Positions 9,100 through 17,216 of a DNA stretch of 64,000 nucleotides are shown here, piece after piece (the stretch's first letter is position 1; each line of letters begins with the position of its first letter). Both the position numbers and the translations under genes were made by a program. Source of the stretch: Roseobacter sinensis (GTDB lineage Bacteria; Pseudomonadota; Alphaproteobacteria; Rhodobacterales; Rhodobacteraceae); contig NZ_JALIEB010000021.1 of assembly GCF_025755255.1 (NCBI RefSeq), positions 1-64,000 of the forward strand, read 5' to 3'. Under the pieces are notes generated by a model. It saw nothing but the letters and a program-made list of their open reading frames with translations, made no database searches and was not told where the DNA came from.

Positions 9100-9650
9100 T
9101 CCGTTCCGAGATTCTGAAAGAGATCGCGCCCATCCTGCGCGACCAGCTTGTGGTCTGCAACATCGGCATTCCCAGTCAGGAGCTGCATGCCATCGACGAT
9201 CAGCCCAGCAACTTCTACATGCTGGGGACCATGGGGTTGGCGAGCTCCATCGGCCTCGGGCTGGCGTTGGCGCAGCCGAAACCGGTGGTGGTGATCGACG
9301 GTGACGGCTCGATCCTGACCAACATGGGCACGTTACCGACCATCGCGAACAATGTGGCGAACAACTACATCCTGATGATCATCGACAACGGCTCGTATGG
9401 CTCGACCGGGGATCAGCCAACCTACACCGGCAAGAAGACCTCGCTCGCCAAAGTGGCCGAAGCCTGCGGCTGTGAGCGGGTGGTCGAATGCAAGGACGTG
9501 GACACCGGGGCTGTGCTGCAGGACGCACTCGACAGCGGTGAGATGACGATCATGGTTGTCAAATGTGACAGCGGCAACGCAAAGATGCCGGTGATCACAA
9601 TGGATCCGGTGGTGATCCGCGACCGCTTCATGAAAGCGGTGCAGGCCTGA
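9096..9650 (+). CDS. comE: sulfopyruvate decarboxylase, beta subunit
   Basis: A 184-residue thiamine-diphosphate PP-domain subunit. It contains the cofactor motif GDGSILTNMG with the downstream Asn in LMIIDN, and the N-terminal NIGIPSQEL. ATG 9096 overlaps the comD stop by four bases; an upstream ATG in the same frame at 9036 would lie inside comD and is not needed. The two chains together have the length of a classical ThDP decarboxylase half-pair. Its product, sulfoacetaldehyde, would next be used by sulfoacetaldehyde acetyltransferase (Xsc), which is not in the window. Confidence 0.9.
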   Translation: MIRSEILKEIAPILRDQLVVCNIGIPSQELHAIDDQPSNFYMLGTMGLASSIGLGLALAQPKPVVVIDGDGSILTNMGTLPTIANNVANNYILMIIDNGSYGSTGDQPTYTGKKTSLAKVAEACGCERVVECKDVDTGAVLQDALDSGEMTIMVVKCDSGNAKMPVITMDPVVIRDRFMKAVQA

Positions 9651-9655
9651 GACCC

Positions 9656-10780
9656 TTGGGAGGGGCGAAGGCCATCCACTCCTATGCCGACGCGCGACGG
9701 GAGGCGCGACGTCGGCTCCCTTGGATGGTGTTCGACTATATCGACGGGGCGGCGGGGGAAGGCGTGGCCGAAGCGCGCAACCTCGCCGCCCTGCGCGAAG
9801 TCGAATTGCAGCCTCGGGTCCTCGTCAATGTGGCAGAGCGTGATCTGAGCGTTCCGGTTTTTGATCACGCGGGCCACGCGCCTTTCGGCATCAGCCCGAT
9901 GGGGATGTGCAATCTGTCCGGGCCCGGCGCCGATCTGATGCTGGCGCGGATCGCGGCGAAGTGTCAGGTACCGCATGGCGTCTCGACCGTCGCCTCAACA
10001 CCGATGGAGGAGATCATCGAGGCGGCGGAGGGGCACGCCTGGTTCCAACTGTATTTCAGCGGCGACGGCAGCGGCACCGCGAAGCTGGTGGAGCGGGCCA
10101 AGGCCGCCGGCTACAAGACGCTGGTGATGACGCTGGACGTGCCCGAAGTGGGACGGCGCCCACGCGAGCTGCGGCGCGGCTTCAAGATGCCCTTCCGCAT
10201 CGGACCGATGCAGTTCATCGACTTCGCCCTGCACCCGATCTGGTCGATCTCGACCCTGGTCGCCGGCGCGCCGGAGCTTGCCAACTTCAAGACGGAGGGT
10301 TTCACCTTCGATCGGGCGGAAAGCCGGGCGGCGGCGGATTGGGACTTCCTGAAACGGTTGCGCGATCAGTGGGATGGAACCCTGGTCGCGAAAGGGGTGG
10401 CCCACGTCGGCGATGCCGAGCGCCTGAAGGCCGAAGGTGTGGATGCGATCCAGGTTTCAACCCACGGAGGCCGACAGCTTGACTCCGCGCCGCCGCCGAT
10501 CCTTGCGCTGCGGGCCATCCGCGACGCCGTGGGCCCGGCATATCCGCTGTTCTACGACACGGGCCTGCGCTCCGGCGAAGACGTAGTCAAGGCCTATGCC
10601 ATGGGCGCCGATTTCGTCTTCTTTGGCCGCGCGTTGCAGTTCGCGATTGCAGCGGGCGGCGAAGCGGGCCTCGCCCGCTTCTGGGACCTCACGATGGAGG
10701 AAGTCGGGCTGACCCTCGCCCAGCTCGGTCAGACGCGCCTGCCCCGGTCCAACGAAGAGCGCATTTCAATCCTGCCGTAA
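9656..10780 (+). CDS. FMN-dependent alpha-hydroxyacid dehydrogenase, candidate sulfolactate dehydrogenase
   Basis: A 374-residue member of the LldD/glycolate-oxidase family. It has the N-terminal FDYIDGAAGEG, substrate and FMN contacts in WFQLYFSGDG, and the active-site block THGGRQLD with the catalytic His near residue 270. It begins with TTG six bases after the comE stop and is the last gene of the operon. Family members oxidise L-2-hydroxyacids to 2-oxoacids. Directly after comDE, the most economical substrate is sulfolactate, giving 3-sulfopyruvate for ComDE. That is an inference: the known sulfolactate dehydrogenases (SlcC, ComC) are NAD-dependent and of other families. Lactate or another hydroxyacid is possible. 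Confidence 0.8.
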   Translation: MGGAKAIHSYADARREARRRLPWMVFDYIDGAAGEGVAEARNLAALREVELQPRVLVNVAERDLSVPVFDHAGHAPFGISPMGMCNLSGPGADLMLARIAAKCQVPHGVSTVASTPMEEIIEAAEGHAWFQLYFSGDGSGTAKLVERAKAAGYKTLVMTLDVPEVGRRPRELRRGFKMPFRIGPMQFIDFALHPIWSISTLVAGAPELANFKTEGFTFDRAESRAAADWDFLKRLRDQWDGTLVAKGVAHVGDAERLKAEGVDAIQVSTHGGRQLDSAPPPILALRAIRDAVGPAYPLFYDTGLRSGEDVVKAYAMGADFVFFGRALQFAIAAGGEAGLARFWDLTMEEVGLTLAQLGQTRLPRSNEERISILP

Positions 10781-10801
10781 TGCTCAATCCTGCCGTAATG
10801 C
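10766..10801 (+). repeat. perfect 18-bp tandem duplication across a stop codon
   Basis: The 18-base unit TCAATCCTGCCGTAATGC occurs at 10766-10783 and again at 10784-10801. The first copy contains the TAA that ends the FMN-dehydrogenase gene, so the second copy adds a second in-frame TAA after six more codons. It looks like a replication-slippage duplication. Confidence 0.9.
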
Positions 10802-10872
10802 GGTCGGGACCGCTCTTCGCACTTTGCCATCAAGGGGCAGCGAAGCGCGATCCGTCTTAAGGCCGGAAGGCC

Positions 10873-11553
10873 TTAGCCGTTGATGATGCGCACGATCCGG
10901 CGCGCGATGGCGTCGGTGGCTTTCTTCGACGGGTGGATGCGGTCTCCGCCGTGGAAGGACCGATCACCATAGGGCACCAAATCCTGAAGGGAGACGAAGT
11001 GCACGCCGGGGTCGGCCTTGGCCATGAGATTGATCCGGGACTCAAGCTCGTTGCCCTCGTCCCGGCAGTGCTCGATGATCGAGCCGACGCCGGGGCTGCG
11101 CAGGTAGCCAACGTAGATCACCTGCGCGCCGCCGCGGCGGATGTCGCGGACCATACGGGCGATTTCACCCTGCTGACCATCGGCACTGATCATGCGGTTC
11201 ATGCGATTGTCGCAGCGGCTGCAACCGCAACCAAGCCACAGGTCGTTGCCGCCACCATTGATGATCACCCATTCCCAGTTGCCCGGGACGTACTGCTTCG
11301 AGATGTTCAGCCCCATCGCGCCGGTGATCGGCAGGTGGTAGATGATGCGTGCGCCAACAACAGAGCGGTCGATCACAGGCTCCTGAAGCATCTGCTCGAC
11401 ACCATCAGCGATGCCCTGATCGGTCCCAGCGTGCCAAGCCATCATCGAATCGCCCATGGCCAGAATGCGCGGGGACTGGTCGCGCGGCACGTATTCACCG
11501 CAGCCCGCGAGAAACAGGAGAATTGCACTGAGCTTGATAAAGAGAGATTTCAT
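10873..11553 (-). CDS. SGNH/GDSL-family hydrolase, lipoprotein
   Basis: A 226-residue secreted lipoprotein. It starts MKSLFIKLSAILLFLAGC, a signal peptide ending in the lipobox LAGC with Cys18 as the lipidation site. SGNH blocks follow: GDSMMAWH (nucleophile Ser), GGGNDLW (block III Asn) and DRIHPS (catalytic Asp and His). Such enzymes cleave esters or acetyl groups of lipids or glycans at the cell envelope. The open frame continues 16 residues upstream to 11601, but ATG 11553 yields the clean signal peptide. The gene points toward the sulfonate operon and does not appear to share it. Confidence 0.85.
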   Translation of the reverse strand: MKSLFIKLSAILLFLAGCGEYVPRDQSPRILAMGDSMMAWHAGTDQGIADGVEQMLQEPVIDRSVVGARIIYHLPITGAMGLNISKQYVPGNWEWVIINGGGNDLWLGCGCSRCDNRMNRMISADGQQGEIARMVRDIRRGGAQVIYVGYLRSPGVGSIIEHCRDEGNELESRINLMAKADPGVHFVSLQDLVPYGDRSFHGGDRIHPSKKATDAIARRIVRIING

Positions 11554-11706
11554 GTTACCACCACCGATGTTTACGACGCCCCCCGATCGAGGCTTAGCCA
11601 CGGCTAGTGGTACGGGATCGGCGCCGACAACCCGTTAACGACGGCAAGATTTCGGCTCGGAAAACGGCTCGGAATTGGTTCAAATCTTCGAAGACTTATG
11701 CGGAGC

Positions 11707-12732
11707 TCAATGCGTGGCGCGGGCGATCAGCGTCGGTGCAATGATCACACGCTCGCCGGGCCGCTGCGGATGCGACAGACGCATTTCCAGCAGCCGCAGA
11801 ACCTCCCTAACCGTGCAGTCGATCGGGTTGCGCAAAGTGGTCAAGCGATACTCGGGCCAGCGCGCCATGGATATGTCGTCAAAGCCGACGACGGCGAGAT
11901 CATCCGGCACAGCCAGGCCGAGATCGTGGCGTGCGCAGGAGAGCGCGCCAAGCGCCATGGCATCATTTGCACAGATCAGCGCATCGAGTGCATGGGATGT
12001 CAGAAGGACCCTCGCCGCGCGACGGCCGCCTTCGACCGAATAATCTGCATGGCCGTGGGTCAGCAGGCGATGCCCGGCGCCCTCCAAGCGCGAGACGACA
12101 CCGGCGAGGCGCTCCCGCTCAGAGGACCAATCGGCCGGCCCGCCAAGATACCCGAAACGGCGGCGTCCCCCGCGCAAGAGCAGATCAACGGCCTTCGCGG
12201 ACCCGGCGCGATTGTCACAGGCAACACTGTCGGACCGCGGGTTGCTCCCGATGCGACCGGCAAAGATGATCGGGATGTTGAGCTTCTCGCACGTCGTGAC
12301 GATGTCGGGGCTGATACTGCCACCCCGGATGATCAGCGCATCGAGCGGGTAGCGCAGGACCGAAAGGATCGCTTGATCGGTGACCGCGTGGGGCCCGCCC
12401 AGCACCAGAGGCCACTTGTCCGCCGCGTTCAGAGCTGAAACCAGAGCGGCGAGGAACTCACTGTCATAGGGGCTGGCGAGATCGCCTGCGACCACCGCCA
12501 CGAGGCCGGTGCGCGTGCCCTGCAGGCTGGCCGCAAGCGCATTGGGCCGGTACCCGATGTCGAGAGCAACGTTCAGCACCCGTTCGCGCTTGAGCGGATC
12601 GAGATAGCTGTCAGGGTTGAACGCGCGGGACACTGCGGTGCGCGAGACCCCTGCAGCGCGCGCCACATCCGCCGCGGTGACCCTGCGCGGGCGCCGTGCG
12701 GTCGGTCGCAGATGATCCTTCTCCTCCGTCAT
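11707..12732 (-). CDS. LacI-family transcriptional regulator, probable ugp regulator
   Basis: A 341-residue LacI-type protein with the helix-turn-helix VTAADVARAAGVSRTAVSRA at about residues 17-36, hinge GYRPNALAASLQ, and a ligand-binding domain ending FDDISMARWPEYRLTT. It is divergent from ugpB with 248 bases between the starts, so control of the ugp operon by a sugar or polyol phosphate is likely. E. coli ugp is instead controlled by PhoB and catabolite repression. ATG 12732 is preferred to an upstream start at 12828, which would add 32 unconserved residues. I saw no convincing operator; only an 8-bp ACACGTGT at 12815-12822. Confidence 0.85.
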   Translation of the reverse strand: MTEEKDHLRPTARRPRRVTAADVARAAGVSRTAVSRAFNPDSYLDPLKRERVLNVALDIGYRPNALAASLQGTRTGLVAVVAGDLASPYDSEFLAALVSALNAADKWPLVLGGPHAVTDQAILSVLRYPLDALIIRGGSISPDIVTTCEKLNIPIIFAGRIGSNPRSDSVACDNRAGSAKAVDLLLRGGRRRFGYLGGPADWSSERERLAGVVSRLEGAGHRLLTHGHADYSVEGGRRAARVLLTSHALDALICANDAMALGALSCARHDLGLAVPDDLAVVGFDDISMARWPEYRLTTLRNPIDCTVREVLRLLEMRLSHPQRPGERVIIAPTLIARATH

Positions 12733-12980
12733 CGGCCATGCCCGGTCGTCGGATGCACGGTCGCTGCAAGGCAGCAGAACCGTCACACGGTTGTCACCAA
12801 GTCCCGATAGCTGAACACGTGTGCACATTTGGAATCAACCCCGTTGATGCAAAGGCGCCGGGCGGATATCGTCAGGATACTCCGCCGGATGCTGCACGTG
12901 AGATGCTGCGCCGCATTGGCGGGTCGCAGGACACATCAACGCGCGTCTTGCGCAACTGACATGGGCTTTGGGAGAAAGAC

Positions 12981-14279
12981 ATGAAAATCATAAAAATCGC
13001 TGCAACAGCAGCTTTTGGCCTGACGGCCACGGGGAGCTTTGCCGAAACAGAAATCACGTTCTGGCACGCCATGGGCGGCCAGCTGGGGGAGACCGTCAAT
13101 CAGGTGGCGAAGGATTTCAACGCCAGCCAGGACGAGTACAAGATCACGCCCGTGTTCAAGGGCTCCTACGAGGAGACGCTGACCTCGGGGATCGCCGCCT
13201 TCCGCGCCGGCGAGCAGCCCAACATCATCCAGGTCTTCGACGCCGGTGCCGCAACCGTGATCGGTGCCGCCGGTGCTGTCATTCCGGTCGAAGACCTGCT
13301 GGAGGAGAACAAGCTCGACTTCGACATCAACGATTACATTGCCGGCGTGCGCTATTTCTATGCGGATGCGGATGGAAAGATGATCGGGATGCCGTTCAAC
13401 TCCTCCACGCCGATTCTCTATTACAACCAGGACGCGCTGGACGCGGCCGGTGTGACGGCTCCGAAAACCTGGGAAGAGTTCGCCGAAGTCACCGGCCCTG
13501 CGCTGAAAGAGGCCGGATACATTCCGCTCAGCCAGTCGCACCTGCCGTGGATCTTCACCGAGAACTTCTTCTCGCGCCACAACCTCCAGTTTGCGTCGAA
13601 CGACAATGGTTATACCGGGCTTGACACTCAGATCATGGTCAACCACCCGGCGATCAAGGCGCATTTCCAGGCGCTGACCGAGTGGAAAGAGGCGGGTCTC
13701 TTCGAATGGTACGGCACCGGCTGGTCCGACAATCAGGACCCCTTCGAGTCCGGTGAAGTCGCGATGTGGCTGGGCTCGTCCGGTTCCTTCGGCGGCATCC
13801 AGGATCGCGTCGAGTTCAACTTCTCGGCCACAATGCTGCCCTATTGGGAAGGCGTGACCACCGAGCCGACGCAGACCTTCATCGGCGGCGCGGCCCTGTT
13901 TGCCATGTCCGGTCACGATGAGGCCGAGAATGCCGCAACCGCAGCCTTCTTCGACTTCCTCGCCTCGGCCGACACGCAGGTGATGTGGCACAAGGAAACC
14001 GGCTATGTGCCGATCACCACAGCCGCCTATGAGCTGGCCGCCGAGCAAGGCCACTATAAGGAGTTCCCGGCCGCCGAGGTTGGGATCCAGCAGCTCAGCC
14101 TGCCGGGCGGTGACTACACCCGTGGCTATCGTATGGGCTTCTACGTGCAGATCCGCGACGTGATGAACCGTGAATACGGTCGCATCCTGACCGGCGAAGC
14201 TTCGGTCGACGAGGCCTTCGAGATCATCGAAACCGAAGCCAACGACCTGCTGTCGCGCTTTGCGCAGACGCAGGGCTGA
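12981..14279 (+). CDS. ugpB: sn-glycerol-3-phosphate ABC transporter, substrate-binding protein
   Basis: A 432-residue periplasmic binding protein with a 21-residue Sec signal peptide ending GSFA. The mature chain begins ETEITFWHAMGGQLGE and follows E. coli UgpB along its length: SGIAAFRAGEQPNIIQV, MPFNSSTPILYYN, LGSSGSFGGI, IGGAALFAM, WHKETGYVPIT and a C-terminal RMGFYVQIRDV. UgpB captures glycerol-3-phosphate and glycerophosphodiesters. The ATG has GGGAG 8-10 bases upstream. It heads a ugpBAEC operon; a strong hairpin follows the stop, as is common after highly expressed binding-protein genes. Confidence 0.92.
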   Translation: MKIIKIAATAAFGLTATGSFAETEITFWHAMGGQLGETVNQVAKDFNASQDEYKITPVFKGSYEETLTSGIAAFRAGEQPNIIQVFDAGAATVIGAAGAVIPVEDLLEENKLDFDINDYIAGVRYFYADADGKMIGMPFNSSTPILYYNQDALDAAGVTAPKTWEEFAEVTGPALKEAGYIPLSQSHLPWIFTENFFSRHNLQFASNDNGYTGLDTQIMVNHPAIKAHFQALTEWKEAGLFEWYGTGWSDNQDPFESGEVAMWLGSSGSFGGIQDRVEFNFSATMLPYWEGVTTEPTQTFIGGAALFAMSGHDEAENAATAAFFDFLASADTQVMWHKETGYVPITTAAYELAAEQGHYKEFPAAEVGIQQLSLPGGDYTRGYRMGFYVQIRDVMNREYGRILTGEASVDEAFEIIETEANDLLSRFAQTQG

Positions 14280-14292
14280 GCCTTCGAGAAAG

Positions 14293-14322
14293 ACGATGGC
14301 CAGGCCCGTGCCTGGCCATCGT
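14293..14322 (+). terminator. intercistronic hairpin between ugpB and ugpA
   Basis: A perfect 13-bp stem (ACGATGGCCAGGC at 14293-14305 pairing with 14310-14322) closes a 4-base CCGT loop. No T-run follows, so it probably acts as a partial terminator or 3'-end stabiliser that keeps ugpB mRNA above the permease level rather than a full stop. Confidence 0.75.
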
Positions 14323-14354
14323 TCCAATACTGACCGGGGAAGGGGGGCCAACCC

Positions 14355-15236
14355 GTGAAACGCGCCGCTTTTGGGCAGATCGGCTTTCCGATCCTGTTGC
14401 TGATCCCACAACTGGTGATCATCGCGATCTTCTTCTACTGGCCCGCGGGCTACGCGATCCAATCCTCCTTCTATCTGCAGGATCCCTTCGGCTTCGGGTC
14501 GACCTACGTCGGGCTCGAAAACTACAGCCGCCTGACGACGTCGCGCACATATCTCTCCAGCTTCTGGTTCACGGTGATCTTCACGACGTTGGTCACCTTC
14601 TTTTCGCTGGCCATCGCTCTCTTGCTGGCCGTAAAGGCCGACAAGGTGATCCGGGGGGCCAAGACCTACCGCACGCTCTTGATGTGGGTCTATGCCATCG
14701 CGCCACCCGTCGCGGGCCTGATGGGCGTGATGCTCTTCGACCAGTCCCGCGGGAACATCACGCAGGTGCTCGCGAACTTCGGCTATGACTACCGCCTCGG
14801 CGTCAACTACTGGGATACTGCCGCAGCCATGATCACGGTCTCGATCTGGAAGCAGATCCCCGTCAACTTCATCTTCTTCCTGTCGGGCCTGCAGGCCATC
14901 CCGAAATCCGTGCGCGAGGCGGCGCTGATCGACAATGCCTCGGGCACCAGCCGGTTCTGGGACATCACTTTCCCCCTGCTCGCGCCCACGGGCTTCTTTT
15001 TGCTGATCATCAACATCACCTACGCGCTCTTCGACACCTTCGGCATCGTCGACACCATCGTGAAGGGCGAGCCGGGCAACAACCCGATGACGCTGGTCTA
15101 CCGCGTCTTTGTCGATGGCTTCCGGGGTGGCGATCTGGGCGGCTCGTCCGCGCAATCCGTCGTGCTGATGGTTCTGGTTCTGATCCTCACAGTCGTGCAG
15201 TTCCGCTTCCTGGAACGCCGCATTCACTATACGTAA
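14355..15236 (+). CDS. ugpA: sn-glycerol-3-phosphate ABC transporter, permease UgpA
   Basis: A 293-residue inner-membrane permease with about six membrane helices. The binding-protein-dependent transport signature (EAA loop) appears as SVREAALIDNASGTSRFWDI near residues 190-210. The C-terminus VQFRFLERRIHYT matches the UgpA type. It starts with GTG at 14355 behind a purine-rich GGGGAAGGGGGG stretch. It pairs with UgpE to form the channel and with UgpC for ATP hydrolysis. Confidence 0.9.
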   Translation: MKRAAFGQIGFPILLLIPQLVIIAIFFYWPAGYAIQSSFYLQDPFGFGSTYVGLENYSRLTTSRTYLSSFWFTVIFTTLVTFFSLAIALLLAVKADKVIRGAKTYRTLLMWVYAIAPPVAGLMGVMLFDQSRGNITQVLANFGYDYRLGVNYWDTAAAMITVSIWKQIPVNFIFFLSGLQAIPKSVREAALIDNASGTSRFWDITFPLLAPTGFFLLIINITYALFDTFGIVDTIVKGEPGNNPMTLVYRVFVDGFRGGDLGGSSAQSVVLMVLVLILTVVQFRFLERRIHYT

Positions 15237-15248
15237 GGAGGCAGGCAG

Positions 15249-16154
15249 ATGGCAGATCTCACCGAAAGCCGCATCGAGGCTCAATCCGCAACCCGCCCCG
15301 CCAAACGCATCAAATGGGACCAGATCGGCGACCATGCCATCCTGATCGCAGGCGCCCTTCTGATGCTGGTGCCGGTTTTCATGATCTTCGCCTCCTCCAG
15401 TTGGGACGACATCACGCTGCACCGCGAGGGGCTGCAGTTCGGCTTCTCTGACGATATGGCGAACAACTACAACGCGGCGCTTTTCGAGTACGGCGGTTTC
15501 ACCGACAGCGTGAACGGCGTGACCATGCTGGCCAACTCGCTGATCCTCGGCATCGGCTTTGCGATCGGCAAGATCATCGTGGGCATGATGGCGGCCTATG
15601 CCATCGTCTACTTCCGGCTGAAATTCGCCACGCTGGCCTTCTGGATGATCTTCACCACGCTGCTCTTGCCGTTGGAGGTGCGCATCCTGCCCTCCTACGA
15701 GGTGATCACCTGGATGAACCTCGGCAACACCTATACCGGCCTCATTGTGCCGCTGATTGCTTCGGCCACGGCAACCTTCTTCTTCCGGCAGTTCTTCATG
15801 TCCGTGCCTGAAGAGCTGATCGAAGCGGCGCGGATCGACGGCGCAGGTCCGGTGAAGTTCTTCATCGACATCCTGGTGCCGCTCAGCCAGACCATGATCG
15901 CCGCGATGTTCATCATCATGTTCGTCTTCGGCTGGAACCAGTATCTCTGGCCTACGCTGATCACCACGGATGAGAGCCTGTTCACGCTGGTGCGCGGCAT
16001 CCGGCAGATCATGCAAGCCTATGCCGATGGCTCCAGCACGCCTGAATACGGCGAGGCCGCGGCCCTTGCGATCATTGCCATGACACCGCCCGTTCTGGTG
16101 GTGGTCTTCTTCCAAAGCTGGTTCGTCAAGGGCCTCACAGAGTCCGACAAGTAA
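15249..16154 (+). CDS. ugpE: sn-glycerol-3-phosphate ABC transporter, permease UgpE
   Basis: A 301-residue inner-membrane permease. A cytoplasmic N-terminus of about 30 residues is followed by the first helix (HAILIAGALLMLVPVFMIF). The EAA loop is seen in PEELIEAARIDGAGPVKFF. The C-terminus FFQSWFVKGLTESDK is the usual end of UgpE (GLTEGAVKG-like). An AAGGAGG site precedes the ATG by about ten bases and the gene follows ugpA by 12 bases. Confidence 0.9.
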   Translation: MADLTESRIEAQSATRPAKRIKWDQIGDHAILIAGALLMLVPVFMIFASSSWDDITLHREGLQFGFSDDMANNYNAALFEYGGFTDSVNGVTMLANSLILGIGFAIGKIIVGMMAAYAIVYFRLKFATLAFWMIFTTLLLPLEVRILPSYEVITWMNLGNTYTGLIVPLIASATATFFFRQFFMSVPEELIEAARIDGAGPVKFFIDILVPLSQTMIAAMFIIMFVFGWNQYLWPTLITTDESLFTLVRGIRQIMQAYADGSSTPEYGEAAALAIIAMTPPVLVVVFFQSWFVKGLTESDK

Positions 16155-16166
16155 GGAGCACGCTTG

Positions 16167-17216
16167 ATGGCTAATGTAAAACTGGACGGGGTGCGCAAGG
16201 TCTATCCCAATGGTGTCGAGGCGGTAGAGCCCTGCCACGTTGACATCCCCGATGGCGAGCTCGTGGTGCTGGTAGGCCCCTCAGGCTGCGGCAAGTCCAC
16301 GCTTCTGCGCATGGTCGCAGGGCTGGAGGAGATCACCGATGGCACGCTCTATATCGGTGATGCGGTGATGAACGACGTGGAACCGGCCAATCGCAACATC
16401 GCGATGGTGTTCCAGAACTACGCGCTCTATCCGCATATGACCGTGGCCAAGAACATGGGCTATGGGCTGAAGAACCGCGGGCTGCCCAAGGCCGAGATCA
16501 ACCAGAAGGTGGCCGAAGCGGCGAAGATGCTGAACCTCAGTGAGTACCTCGACCGGCGGCCCAGCCAACTCTCAGGCGGGCAGCGCCAGCGGGTTGCGAT
16601 GGGCCGCGCCATCGTGCGCTCGCCCGAGCTTTTCCTCTTTGACGAGCCGCTCTCGAACCTCGACGCCAAGCTGCGCAACCAGATGCGCATCGAGATCCGC
16701 GCGTTGCAGCAACGCCTCGGCGTGACGGCGATGTATGTGACGCACGATCAGGTCGAGGCGATGACTCTCGCGGACCGGATCATCGTACTGAACGCAGGCC
16801 GGATCGAACAGATCGGCACGCCAGGCGAGATCTACAGCCGGCCCGCATCGACCTTCGTGGCCAGCTTCATGGGCGCCCCACCAATGAACATCTTCACGGG
16901 CACCAGCGATGGCCAGCAGGCCACGCTCGATGGTGGCGTGTCGCTCAACGGTGCGGGTGCCCCCAGCCAGACCGGCAAGATCCAGATCGGCATCCGCCCC
17001 GAGGATGTGGCGCTGGATGCAAATGGCGCCCTGCCCTTCGACGTGGACATCGTGGAGGAACTCGGCGCGCATCGGCTGCTGCACGGGCGACTGAGTGGAC
17101 AGCCCTTCTCCGTCAGCGTCGGCAAGGACGAAGCGGCCCAGACCGGCCCCGCCAAAGTGGCCCTGAAACCCGGAGCCGTACACTTCTTTGACGCCGAGGC
17201 CGGGCGGCGCCTGTGA
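16167..17216 (+). CDS. ugpC: sn-glycerol-3-phosphate ABC transporter, ATP-binding protein
   Basis: A 349-residue ABC ATPase of the MalK/UgpC group. It has Walker [10 protein letters not shown] (about residues 36-44), Q-loop [13 protein letters not shown], signature [14 protein letters not shown], Walker [13 protein letters not shown] and H-loop THDQ. The C-terminal 110 residues form the OB-type regulatory domain (IGIRPEDV). ATG 16167 lies 8 bases after AAGGAG; an in-frame TTG one codon earlier is less likely. The stop overlaps the GTG of the next gene by 4 bases. Confidence 0.9.
   Translation: MANVKLDGVRKVYPNGVEAVEPCHVDIPDGELVVLVGPSGCGKSTLLRMVAGLEEITDGTLYIGDAVMNDVEPANRNIAMVFQNYALYPHMTVAKNMGYGLKNRGLPKAEINQKVAEAAKMLNLSEYLDRRPSQLSGGQRQRVAMGRAIVRSPELFLFDEPLSNLDAKLRNQMRIEIRALQQRLGVTAMYVTHDQVEAMTLADRIIVLNAGRIEQIGTPGEIYSRPASTFVASFMGAPPMNIFTGTSDGQQATLDGGVSLNGAGAPSQTGKIQIGIRPEDVALDANGALPFDVDIVEELGAHRLLHGRLSGQPFSVSVGKDEAAQTGPAKVALKPGAVHFFDAEAGRRL

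Noticed and set aside
12811-12830. ACACGTGT as an operator for the second LacI regulator
   Set aside because: Only eight bases are symmetrical and the flanks do not extend the palindrome, so chance is likely.
12936-16238. A 1100-codon open frame on the minus strand opposite ugpBAE
   Set aside because: It mirrors the plus-strand ugp genes, its product is low-complexity Arg/His/Asp-rich, and no domain or ribosome site supports it. High GC content creates such antisense frames.
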